Source: Christensenella sp. UBA1214 (GTDB taxonomy: Bacteria; Bacillota; Clostridia; Christensenellales; CAG-138). Taken from it: DNA of 45,060 nt. Below are positions 14,601-22,262 of this stretch, piece after piece. The first letter of the stretch is position 1. Each line of letters starts with the position of its first letter. The position numbers and the translations under genes were made by a program. The stretch is from contig DBXK01000003.1 of assembly GCA_002309375.1 (NCBI GenBank), positions 17,083-62,142 on the forward strand, in the 5' to 3' direction. The notes under the pieces were generated by a model. The model worked only from the letters and a program-made list of their open reading frames with translations. It did not search any database and was not told the DNA's origin.

Positions 14601-16976
14601 CGCCTGCGCCGTGCGCAGGTCGCCTTCAACGAAGGACCCTCCGACGTAAGTGTCCGTGTTGTTGATGTAGAAAACGCAGTCCGGGGCGAAGCAGTAGCCA
14701 TCGGCGGCCCTCATTGCGCAGCCGCAGTAATAGGATCCGCCCTCCTCGAAATCGCCGGTGAAGTATTGATTGGTGTCGGCGTCGATCCAAGTGCTGTGAT
14801 AGATCTCGATACGGCTGTCGTAGCTGAACATATTCAGGCATTCCTCGGCATTATCGCCGATCATGATCGGAATGGTGAAGTCTTCGAGGAATACGGTATG
14901 GATCGGGGTGAGCGCCTCAAGGGTCGGTGTGGTGATGTAGGCAAAGTACGGATCGTTCGAGTTGCTGACTTCATAGTCGACCAATAAGCCTTGACCGTTG
15001 ATCCTCAGAACGCAGTCGGGCGAGAAAATGTAGCCTTCCTTCGGCTGCAGATTGAACGAGAAGATGTACTGATGGCCGGCTTCATAAACGCAGCCGTATT
15101 GGAGATAATCGTAGTCCGATTCGAGCACTTCGGCTGCGTTGCAGGCAACGATCTCGTAGGGCTCGGTATCCGGAACGTAATAACTGCCGTAAAACTCATC
15201 GACGGTTCCGCCGACCATGGGTGGAATGACGCCGTTGACGCTTGCGTAATAGATGATATGGTCCTCGTCAACGGGAGTCATGTCGACCGAGTAGATCTTC
15301 GCGCTCCGGTAGTCCGCTTCGACGCGCGCCGTGCCGCCGTCGACAAGGTCGTCGTCGCCGAAGATCGCGGCCTCGGCGTCCGGCACAAAGAAGTAGTAAT
15401 CGCTGACCGGCGCGACCTGACAGTAGCAGTAGTATTCGTGTCCTGCCTGGAAGGTACCGCTGAACGGTTCATAGGTCTCGGCGTCGTACCACTGGAATTC
15501 AATCACTTCGTAATACGGATAGCCGACCGTTACGGCTTCCGGCCCGTTGACTGCCGTTTCACCGACGATCGGTGGGAAGGACGCTATATTAAGATTGATG
15601 TAGCTGAGCGGATACATTGCCTGCGTCGATTTCGAAGCGACGAGCGCCGTGGTGTAGCTATCGCGGCCGGAAACGCCGGAATCGACATCGGTTATCTGAT
15701 AATTGAAGAGATACACGCAGTCTTCGGAGAAATAATAGCCTTCATCCGCTTCGATATATACGTTGATCGAATAGTAGTGGCCTCCGGCAAAGACCGAGGA
15801 AGCGGTCAGCTGTTGGCCTGTCGTGTCGTCCATACCGGCGATATTGACGATATGGTAATGCGCGCCGGAGGGAACGCTGCGGTCGAGGTAATCCGCCGCC
15901 GTCGCATTGAGCTGCGGCACGGAGAAGCCCTGGATGCTGACCTCGTCGATCGCGGTGCCGGGGGCAACGGTGAAGACAGAGGATTCGACCGTGACCTTTC
16001 GTGTCTGCCTCGAGATCGAGCCGACGTATTGATTCACTCCGTTGAACCTCGCCACACAGCCGGTAGAGAAGGTGTAGTAGTAACTCACCGGAGTGTATTC
16101 GATGTGCAGCCTGTAGGTCGCGTCGGTCCTGTTGAACTGATCGGAGCTGTCCATGATGTGGTCGCTTCCGCCGTAGTTTGCGATCCAGTATACGTTGCTG
16201 ATCTCATACGGGACCGTGGGCGAGGCATGGGGCAGCAGATCGGATGCAAAATCGCCGAATTCGGGAACGCTGAAATCCAGGGCGTTGACCTTGCTGATCG
16301 CGCTTGACGCAAGCTCCGCGTCGCTGATCGTGATATCGTCGAGGTTGACGCCGGAGACGTTATAGCTGTCCCAGTGACGGAAGGCGAGGATAACGGAAGA
16401 GCCCTCCCAATCGGCAATATCGGCACCGATGAGATCCCAATCCTCCTCGGCATACACGTTCGTGATGTGCTCCCAGCTTTCTCCGCCGTCAAGCGAGGCA
16501 AGGACCTCCACCTTGTCGCCGGTATAACGGTCGTCGCCGGCACGGAGCCAGAAGTCCAGCATGGAGCTGCCGGTGATATGGAGCGGCGGGGTGATCATCC
16601 AGTTGTCGGGATCGAAAGCGCCGTCGTATTCATCCCATGAAATGGAGCTCATCGCGCCGTTACCGTCGTGGCAGCCGTACCATGTGCCCATGTCGAAATC
16701 ATAGAGCCAATTCTCACCGTCGCCGTCGGCGTCCCAGAAATAGAAGCCGTCTTCGCCTGGAGTGGCCTCGAAATCGAACACGACGTCGCCGAGAGCGGCG
16801 GGTTCGATGCTCCCGGCGCGGCGGATCCCGGTCTGCTCCGGCTCCGGAGCGGGGACTTCGGCGTTTTCCACAGTTTCGGCAGGCTCGGGAACCTTTTCCG
16901 CGAACGAAACGGCGCCCATCGGAAGGATGGAAAGCACCATAAGCGCCGCGATAAGCAAAGATAAAAGTTTTTTCAT
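11613..16976 (-). CDS. Giant secreted repeat protein: cleaved-adhesin-like domain, 13 tandem repeats, C-terminal dockerin
   Basis: The protein is 1787 residues. It has a signal peptide (MKKLLSLLIAALMVLSILP, cleavage near residue 26) and a cleaved-adhesin/MAM-like jelly-roll domain at about 62-220 (FDFEATPGEDGFYFWDADGD, DPDNWMITPPL, SGVNLDDITI). Thirteen units of about 115 residues follow from about 232 to 1725, with the consensus PP..GETA..., F.AGH.Y and GY.FA.DC...ING. A dockerin at about 1727-1787 carries two calcium loops (DVNCDGKVDATD, DMNGDGRLNATD). The start at 16976 has GGGAGGT upstream. Units 3-7, 8-12 and 13 repeat with a period of about 1.73 kb. Dockerins bind cohesins on scaffolds, so this should be part of a cellulosome-like or cell-surface assembly; no cohesin or catalytic domain is seen. 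The role of the repeats (adhesion or spacer) is inferred. Confidence 0.9.
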   Translation of the reverse strand: MKKLLSLLIAALMVLSILPMGAVSFAEKVPEPAETVENAEVPAPEPEQTGIRRAGSIEPAALGDVVFDFEATPGEDGFYFWDADGDGENWLYDFDMGTWYGCHDGNGAMSSISWDEYDGAFDPDNWMITPPLHITGSSMLDFWLRAGDDRYTGDKVEVLASLDGGESWEHITNVYAEEDWDLIGADIADWEGSSVILAFRHWDSYNVSGVNLDDITISDAELASSAISKVNALDFSVPEFGDFASDLLPHASPTVPYEISNVYWIANYGGSDHIMDSSDQFNRTDATYRLHIEYTPVSYYYTFSTGCVARFNGVNQYVGSISRQTRKVTVESSVFTVAPGTAIDEVSIQGFSVPQLNATAADYLDRSVPSGAHYHIVNIAGMDDTTGQQLTASSVFAGGHYYSINVYIEADEGYYFSEDCVYLFNYQITDVDSGVSGRDSYTTALVASKSTQAMYPLSYINLNIASFPPIVGETAVNGPEAVTVGYPYYEVIEFQWYDAETYEPFSGTFQAGHEYYCYCQVAPVSDYYFFVPDAEAAIFGDDDLVDGGTARVEADYRSAKIYSVDMTPVDEDHIIYYASVNGVIPPMVGGTVDEFYGSYYVPDTEPYEIVACNAAEVLESDYDYLQYGCVYEAGHQYIFSFNLQPKEGYIFSPDCVLRINGQGLLVDYEVSNSNDPYFAYITTPTLEALTPIHTVFLEDFTIPIMIGDNAEECLNMFSYDSRIEIYHSTWIDADTNQYFTGDFEEGGSYYCGCAMRAADGYCFAPDCVFYINNTDTYVGGSFVEGDLRTAQAFTIPLEPADDSKLIHSIDLIEFAYPIVGETAENYLTTVQAVSSAHYYVDRIEGGELSAGLMGYDDVFEAGHEYYLTVHVVTDYGYYIADDCTFWLEGTNAYVDTEGTYKAGPNSAWIGIGPCPAKQLITELAIYADIAPVAGESAEDHLSYYVDGNAHCSYTCWVDFSNPGGDVLNFSGTFAEGSDYYRHFAISADDGYMFADELTVTVAGVPAGYEVSTVGMMIQVDSVVYTSLPAIGEIDLEGVKLPQPGQTVAEYKAQLGVPSGADYTIAFIGIMHSGTIAYLPDDYVFVSGESYAVYAYFNPVNGRMFTESNQLNFLVNGQGYMVENGSLIEDDRTTAMCYTKELVCVDEDHTIHTINVKGFLPPMIGHTVDEFFSGCYIADGQHYYIGAISAADVTDPEDPQYISFGYAYEAGYEYEYAFTLQPDEGYYFAPDCEFWFDWDGTYVNYTRSNASDPQAAYLCTIPLSALTPITFVSLDGFTIPPMIGENAEDCLGISIYYSNGDCEIIDETWIDTDYDNFTGTFTAYDEYQCAVTLLVDDGFCFDPNCTVLVNGSQYYLDNAYVSASCYVMYVYTVFLEAADDSNFIHSIDLSGLVWPVIGDPVTDFITCLEPESGAHYTIASRTGGESGSRPFEGDEYFEAGHSYILSVSVQADPGWYIADDCTFYVDGLDVYLDPDGTYKVSEGFAQVMIGPLEAKAAITEVRITGYNPPVAGDSSSSHMVSIHIQEDAGYELLDCAWFVTDPDTMEWERFNGRFEAGPYYHMGFALGSEDGYIFTNDTVVYINDQQVDFTLQGSGTSLQTSTEPVFALDALMEINILNVRAPIAGETLYDYLIGLELPEGAAYDFNGCAMRNLSTGSQMGLNDVFEAGVQYSLTVRVMATGDNLISNGATLLINGSAELVDYSQSGVYGDNLRALIVSNALLCEEPAGLPGDVNCDGKVDATDALLAMRYSMNLAEVTPEGVRNGDMNGDGRLNATDAIAIMRLAMAG

Positions 16977-17022
16977 TTTCAGACCTCCCTGCAAGTGCTG
17001 TGATTCAAAAATATACACAATT

Positions 17023-17051
17023 ATTATATCAGAGTTAACTGCTTCGTTCAA
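17023..17051 (-). promoter_or_regulatory. Promoter of the 1787-residue dockerin gene
   Basis: Minus strand TTGAAC (17046-17051), 17 bases, TATAAT (17023-17028). The start codon lies about 47 bases downstream of the -10. Confidence 0.8.
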
Positions 17052-17072
17052 GCCGAAATACGCAAATCTTAA

Positions 17073-17105
17073 TAAAAAATCCGGGGAGATCGCTTTCCCC
17101 GGATT
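17073..17105 (-). terminator. Terminator of the 1212-residue dockerin gene
   Basis: Minus strand AATCCGGGGA - loop - TCCCCGGATT followed by TTTTTATT, 37 bases after the stop codon. The stem core CCGGGGA resembles the hairpin at 11566. Confidence 0.85.
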
Positions 17106-17142
17106 CGGCTTGGTATTCATTCGGGCCGGAAGGCCGTTTGCC

Positions 17143-20100
17143 TCAGCCGGCCATCGCCATTCGCATGATCGCGATCGCGTCGGTCGCGTTGAGCTTGCCG
17201 TCGCCGTTTATATCGCCGTTGGCGATGCCCTGCTCATCGACGACCGCGAGGTTCATCGAATAACGCATCGCAAGCAGCGCGTCGGTGGCGTCGACCTTGC
17301 CGTCGCAGTTGACGTCGCCCGCGAGCGTGACCGTCGACCCGCAGGTGATGGGCTTGGTGGTGATGTATGCCGTGCTGCGCTGCGTGAACACGAAGCCGAG
17401 CTGCAGCAGATTCGTGCTGCCGTCGAGCAGAATCTCCGCATTGCCGGAGAAGAGGTGCGTTTCCTCATTCGCCATCAGATAGGCGACGAAATAATATTCA
17501 TGACCTTCGACAAAAGCATCCGTGTCCTGCATTGCCGTGCTGTTGCCCTGTTCCAGCGCCTGGATGCGGAACAGCGTGTATTCCGCGTCCGCAGGGAGGG
17601 TTATGCCGGCGAGATAATCCGCAACGGTCTGCCCGGGCGTCGGATTGACAAAACCGTTGAGGCGGATCTCGGTGATCGCGGCCTTCGGCTCCATCGGGCC
17701 GATGGTCACTCTCATTTTTGTCGGGGACATCTTGAATGTGCCGCTGCCGATCAGATCCGTTTCGCCCTCGACGGTTGCGATGCAGTCGTCCGCGATATAG
17801 TAGCCGGGCGCCGCTTCGATGATGAACGCAAGCGCGTATTCATAGCCCTCTTCGAAGACCTCGGTGCCGTCGAGCAGGCCGTAGCCGGCGCGTAACGGAT
17901 AGGTCTCGATGATCGAGCAGCAGCTGTCGTCCGTCAGATAGGTCGAGGTCATGAAATCCGTTACCGGGTCGCCGAGAACGGGCCGCGCAAATTCGGAAAA
18001 ATCGATCTCGTGGATCAGCTTGCTGTCGTCGGCGGCTTCCATATAGACGGTTTGGATGCTCACTGTGCGAAGGTCGGAGGACGTATAGGCAATTGCAATA
18101 AAATCGGTGCCGTCATTCAGCCTTATCGTGCAGTCCGGAGCGAAGCACCAGCCGTCATCCGTAAGGAGCGTGCATACGCAGCGGTACTGTTCGCCGGCTT
18201 CGAATATGTAATCGTCGGCGCACTGTCCCTCGGGGCAGAGCCAGGTGGAATAGAAAATGCTGTAATGCCCGCCGAAATCGACAAACAGATTAAGGCTGTT
18301 CCCGGCGGTCTCTCCGACCATGGGCGGGATGGGCAGGCCGTAGACGTTCACGGTATCGATGGCGTACATCGCCCGTATGGATTCCGTGCAAAGCATTACC
18401 GTGTCGGGACCGATCCGGTAGCTTGTATTCGTGTCAACATATGCATCCGTGTTGTTGGTCCAGTAGTCGAGTTCGTCTGCGAAGTAATAGCCTTCATTCG
18501 CTTCGAAGGTCACATAATAGCGGTAATAATGCGCCGCTTCGTAAACGTCGGCGCTGCCGATCACGAACCAATTCTCGGAATCGGTAACGTCCTGCGCCGT
18601 CCAAATGACGACGTGGTACGGCGCATCCTCCGGGGCGTCGCTGCTGAAAAAGTCTTCCGCAGTATAGCCGACGACCGGCGGCACGAAGCCGTCGAGACTG
18701 ACCTCGCTGATGATATGGTCCTCATCTACTGCTGTCATCGGGAAGGTGGCGAGCTCGGCGAAGTCGCAGCCCCCCTGCTGCATATAACCGGTATCGACAC
18801 AGCCCGTTTTGCCGTTGATCAGATAGACGCAGTTTTCGGCGAAATAGTAACCGGGATCGGCAGCAAGCGTGTACCGCAGCGAGTATTCGACGCCTTCAAG
18901 GAAGGGTCCGCTGGTGGCAAAGGTCCCGTCGCTGCCCTCCCAATACGGAGTGCTGTAATAGGTGCTTTCCATAACGACGGAATAGGGATGATCGCCGTCG
19001 GGAACAAAGACATCCAGGTTGTCTTCTATATTGGATCCGACGAATGGGATCACGCTGTTTAGAACAGTGACCGGAGCGAATGAGATCGGCTTCGCACCGT
19101 GCGATTTTGCGACGGCAATGCTGAATACCTTGTTGTCATTCGAGAGGATCTCGGCGCTCAGGGTGACGTTTGCATTCTCCCTGTCCACAACATAGAGCCT
19201 GCACTCCTCATCGGCAGTGCTGCTGTAGGAAAGGTACAGCTGATCGGCGCCGGTGTCGTAGAAAAGGTTGCTCGGATAACCGCTCGGGCCGATGACTCCG
19301 ACAAAGGTCGCCGCGCCGCTCGGAATGTCGACGCGGAAGAGCTTCATGTCGCCGGTGGTGAGGCAGTACATCACGTCTGGCCCGGTTACGGCGATGAGCA
19401 GCTTCCCGCCGGTATTCTCGATGCCGGTGATCTCGCTGCCGGCGGTGATGCTTAAACCGTTATCGATGTCAACAAGGCCGATATATGCCGCCGAATCGAT
19501 CCTGTAGGCAGTATAAAGATCGCCCGTTTCGTAATCGAACGCAAGGCTGTCGATCTCGTATGTACTGATCTGGCCCAGGGATCTTTCCGTTAATTCGACA
19601 GTATCGAACTCATAGACGAACATACCGGGATTGACGTAATAGATCTTGTCGCGCAAATACGCCGCGGCTTCAACATACAGTGATCCGCCGAAGGAGACCA
19701 TCTCCGTTCCGTAGTAATCCCTGGAAGTTTTAATGCTGTAAGTATCGTACCAGCCATAGGTCCGGTAGTTCCCGTTCTTCTCCTGATAGAATGCATAGAT
19801 ATCCGAGGTTTGGAGCCCGGAATGGACGGTGACCGGCGTCGTAGCGCAGGTCATCGTTCCGTCGCTGTATACGACGACGGTGCTGTTATCGATATAATTA
19901 TTGCTGCCGTCCAGCAGGATCAGGGGATTGTTCCCCGTGAACTGATAGCCGCTGTCGAGCGTCACATTGATCCTGAGTCGGTACTCCGCTCCGTCTCTGT
20001 CAAAATAGTTTCCGGCGGTCTTCCATTCGTTGTTGATGCTCTTATACTGCCAGTAGCAGTTCACAGTATAAGGCGAACCCTCGCGCGCGGAGGGGATCAG

Positions 20101-20781
20101 CGGCTTAATTCCCCAATACGGCTCCGCATAATAATCGAGATTGATCGCGGCGACCGTGTTCGATATCTCCGCATCGCGGAATTCGATATCGTCGATATAG
20201 AGATGCCATTGATCATAGCTGTCGCAGTGGCGGAATGCGAACATCGCGCGGCCGTCCGCACAGTCGCGGATATCGACCTGGAATTCCGTCCATTCCCGGC
20301 AGCCGTAAAAATCGTCGAGCAGCTGCCAGTTAAGGCCGTCGTCGACCGTATACCAAACTTCGAGATGGTCGTCGAGGTATTCTTCGTCATCGTGGGACAT
20401 CATCCAGAAATGCAGATCGGGCTGGCTCCCGAATTCGATCGCGGGGGTGATCATCCAGTTGTCGGGATCGAGCGCACCGGCGTCGGAATTCCAGGAATCC
20501 GAACGCATCGCCCATTCGCCGCTGTGCGATTCGTCGTCGCCGCTGAGGGAGCTGACGAGGAACCAGTTGTATTCGTCCGCGTCCGCATCGACGAAGGTGA
20601 AGCCGTAATCCTCGCAGGGATCGACCTCGTCGAAATCGAATTCAACGTATGAAACGGAGCGGGTCTCCGCGTTTTCCGCCGGCTTTTCCGCCGGCGCTTT
20701 CTCCGCGAACGTGACCGCGCTCACCGGCAGGACCGAGAGCACCATCAGCGCCGCGATCAGGATCGAAAACAATCTTTTCAT
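17143..20781 (-). CDS. Secreted dockerin protein with cleaved-adhesin-like, propeller-like and repeat domains
   Basis: This 1212-residue paralogue of the gene before it has a signal peptide (MKRLFSILIAALMVLSVLP). A cleaved-adhesin-like domain spans about 48-205 (FDFDEVDPCEDYGFTFVDAD, DPDNWMITPAI). One repeat unit spans about 208-317. A section at about 320-565 has repeated short beta motifs (DKIYYVNPGMFVYEFD, LYTAYRIDSAAYIGLVD, KLFRVDIPSGAATFVG) and looks like a beta-propeller. Five repeat units follow (about 566-1150), then a dockerin with DVNCDGKVDATD and DINGDGKLNATD. The five units correspond in order to units 3-7 (and 8-12) of the larger protein. AAGGAAGG precedes the ATG. It should be exported and docked to a cohesin. 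No enzyme motif is visible. Confidence 0.9.
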   Translation of the reverse strand: MKRLFSILIAALMVLSVLPVSAVTFAEKAPAEKPAENAETRSVSYVEFDFDEVDPCEDYGFTFVDADADEYNWFLVSSLSGDDESHSGEWAMRSDSWNSDAGALDPDNWMITPAIEFGSQPDLHFWMMSHDDEEYLDDHLEVWYTVDDGLNWQLLDDFYGCREWTEFQVDIRDCADGRAMFAFRHCDSYDQWHLYIDDIEFRDAEISNTVAAINLDYYAEPYWGIKPLIPSAREGSPYTVNCYWQYKSINNEWKTAGNYFDRDGAEYRLRINVTLDSGYQFTGNNPLILLDGSNNYIDNSTVVVYSDGTMTCATTPVTVHSGLQTSDIYAFYQEKNGNYRTYGWYDTYSIKTSRDYYGTEMVSFGGSLYVEAAAYLRDKIYYVNPGMFVYEFDTVELTERSLGQISTYEIDSLAFDYETGDLYTAYRIDSAAYIGLVDIDNGLSITAGSEITGIENTGGKLLIAVTGPDVMYCLTTGDMKLFRVDIPSGAATFVGVIGPSGYPSNLFYDTGADQLYLSYSSTADEECRLYVVDRENANVTLSAEILSNDNKVFSIAVAKSHGAKPISFAPVTVLNSVIPFVGSNIEDNLDVFVPDGDHPYSVVMESTYYSTPYWEGSDGTFATSGPFLEGVEYSLRYTLAADPGYYFAENCVYLINGKTGCVDTGYMQQGGCDFAELATFPMTAVDEDHIISEVSLDGFVPPVVGYTAEDFFSSDAPEDAPYHVVIWTAQDVTDSENWFVIGSADVYEAAHYYRYYVTFEANEGYYFADELDYWTNNTDAYVDTNTSYRIGPDTVMLCTESIRAMYAIDTVNVYGLPIPPMVGETAGNSLNLFVDFGGHYSIFYSTWLCPEGQCADDYIFEAGEQYRCVCTLLTDDGWCFAPDCTIRLNDGTDFIAIAYTSSDLRTVSIQTVYMEAADDSKLIHEIDFSEFARPVLGDPVTDFMTSTYLTDDSCCSIIETYPLRAGYGLLDGTEVFEEGYEYALAFIIEAAPGYYIADDCIATVEGETDLIGSGTFKMSPTKMRVTIGPMEPKAAITEIRLNGFVNPTPGQTVADYLAGITLPADAEYTLFRIQALEQGNSTAMQDTDAFVEGHEYYFVAYLMANEETHLFSGNAEILLDGSTNLLQLGFVFTQRSTAYITTKPITCGSTVTLAGDVNCDGKVDATDALLAMRYSMNLAVVDEQGIANGDINGDGKLNATDAIAIMRMAMAG

Positions 20782-20832
20782 TTTTTATACCTTCCTTTCA
20801 AACTTGCAGTTGAATAATATACCGATAAGACA

Positions 20833-20861
20833 ATTATAACAAACATAACGCTCCGCTTCAA
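20833..20861 (-). promoter_or_regulatory. Promoter of the 1212-residue dockerin gene
   Basis: Minus strand TTGAAG (20856-20861), 17 bases, TATAAT (20833-20838). It has the same architecture as the promoter of the sister gene. Confidence 0.8.
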
Positions 20862-20883
20862 GGCTGAAATCACAAATTTCAAT

Positions 20884-20908
20884 AAAAAAACCCCGCTTGC
20901 GGGCGGGG
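20884..20908 (-). terminator. Terminator of the DUF3472-like lipoprotein gene
   Basis: Minus strand CCCCGC - CCGCAA - GCGGGG followed by seven T residues, 19 bases after the stop codon. Confidence 0.88.
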
Positions 20909-20927
20909 CGAAATGCATGGAGCGGCG

Positions 20928-22106
20928 TTAAGGCGCAAGCTCGTACCATGTCGCCTCCTGAAGCGGGGCGACGACGTTTTTAACGCCGGTTGTGATCATA
21001 TAGAAGGTATTGCCGTCGGCGCCAAAAACGTAGCTGCCGGGGTAGTCGAAGTTCTGGGCAAGACACACCAGCGTGAGCGGCATATAATCGCCGTTCGATT
21101 TGATGATCCAGCAGTCGCGGCATTCCATCGTGCGGATCTCGCCGCCGACGTCGGGATAATAATCCTCAAGGAAGACCGCCATATCGCCCGTGAAGGTCAC
21201 GTTCCGGACGCCGAGATCGAATTTGCAGAGATAAGTCCATTCGTCCGCTTCAACATCCAGCACCCACTGCTCGACGGTCGAATTGCCGGTTTCTTCCGAA
21301 GTGCCGATGATGAGGCGCATCTCGTACCAGCGGCCCGCCTGCCAGCTGTAATCGGGAAGGCAGTTGACGCCGGTGCCCTCGCCGCCGAAGGGGTTCTGCC
21401 CTTTCTCGGGGTAAACGAGGCTCGGCGTGATCGTCACCGTGCTGCCGTCCGGGCGGGCGCAGTAAATGTTCCAGAAGCTCATGATCGAATTACGCCGTCC
21501 GTCGCGCTGGACCTGAAATCCCGCGTACCCGGAAACATGGTCGTAATCCTGCCACACGCGCGTGTATTCGGAAAGCAGCGCCGAATAATCGAGCTTGAAA
21601 TTGCCGAGGCAGCAGTATGTCGCGGGCGGCAGATAATCCGCCTTGAACCGGGCGGAATACTGCGTATAGCTTGCGCCGTCGGTGAAAAGATGTCCGACGA
21701 TGTAGGGCGAGCGCTCTGTCGCAGTCCTGTTGCAGTTATCGATCTCCTCCAGCGTGGGGAAGGGCATGATGTTTTGCCAGTTTCGCATGTTCGGATTATA
21801 CGGCGCCTGAGTAGGTCCGGCGGGGACGGCGGTCGCCTGCTGCGGGGGCTGCGTTGCAGCGGGCGGCTGAGTTACGATAGGGGCAACGGTCACGGAAGGC
21901 GAATACGGGTCCCCGGTCGGATCGGGGAGGTACGTCGCATAAGGAGCGTAGGTCTCCCTCGGCCGGGCGCTTTCGATACCCGCATGCAAGGGATCGGGCG
22001 TTGCTTCGGCGGTGTTTTCCGCCCCGTCAAGCAGCGAGCAGCCGGTGAAAACCAGGGCGGAAAGCGCCATGGCCGCCGCCGTCAGGAGTAATAGAAATCG
22101 TTTCAT
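20928..22106 (-). CDS. Predicted lipoprotein with a DUF3472-like domain
   Basis: The protein is 392 residues. Its signal peptide MKRFLLLLTAAAMALSALVF ends in the lipobox VFTGC. A 90-residue Pro/Thr/Gln-rich linker (TQPPAATQPPQQ) follows. The C-terminal domain resembles DUF3472 in layout: a SFWNIY strand, the GGEGTGVNCLPDYSWQAGRW stretch at the centre and a QWVLDVEADEWTYLCKFDLG strand pair. DUF3472 members are secreted and often found with carbohydrate-active proteins, but their function is not settled. I use the ATG at 22104-22106, with GGAAAGG upstream. It is a single-gene unit with its own promoter and terminator. Confidence 0.78.
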   Translation of the reverse strand: MKRFLLLLTAAAMALSALVFTGCSLLDGAENTAEATPDPLHAGIESARPRETYAPYATYLPDPTGDPYSPSVTVAPIVTQPPAATQPPQQATAVPAGPTQAPYNPNMRNWQNIMPFPTLEEIDNCNRTATERSPYIVGHLFTDGASYTQYSARFKADYLPPATYCCLGNFKLDYSALLSEYTRVWQDYDHVSGYAGFQVQRDGRRNSIMSFWNIYCARPDGSTVTITPSLVYPEKGQNPFGGEGTGVNCLPDYSWQAGRWYEMRLIIGTSEETGNSTVEQWVLDVEADEWTYLCKFDLGVRNVTFTGDMAVFLEDYYPDVGGEIRTMECRDCWIIKSNGDYMPLTLVCLAQNFDYPGSYVFGADGNTFYMITTGVKNVVAPLQEATWYELAP

Positions 22107-22160
22107 TTCGTGCCTTTCCGCGGATCCGCTTTGATGCCGCAAAACCGTCCTTTCGCAATG

Positions 22161-22189
22161 ATTATAACCCATGGTCTCGGCGGAAACAA
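22161..22189 (-). promoter_or_regulatory. Promoter of the DUF3472-like lipoprotein gene
   Basis: Minus strand TTGTTT (22184-22189), 17 bases, TATAAT (22161-22166). Confidence 0.7.
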
Positions 22190-22221
22190 GCCCTTGCTGC
22201 GGTTTTTATGCGCTCCCTAAG

Positions 22222-22247
22222 AAAAAGCCCCGCCGGGAAGCGGGGCT
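22222..22247 (-). terminator. Terminator of the M3 oligopeptidase operon
   Basis: Minus strand AGCCCCGC - TTCCCG - GCGGGGCT followed by TTTTTC, 16 bases after the pepF-like stop codon. Confidence 0.88.
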
Positions 22248-22262
22248 CGGAACGATAAAAAC

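Noticed and set aside
11601..16307. Long plus-strand frames (529 and 438 codons) opposite the dockerin gene
   Set aside because: They are antisense shadows of the repeat array. The minus strand has the signal peptide, promoter, ribosome site and dockerin.
11613..20781. CRISPR array or DNA satellite
   Set aside because: The repetition is at protein level, with units of about 345 bases and diverged DNA, and no short identical repeats with spacers.
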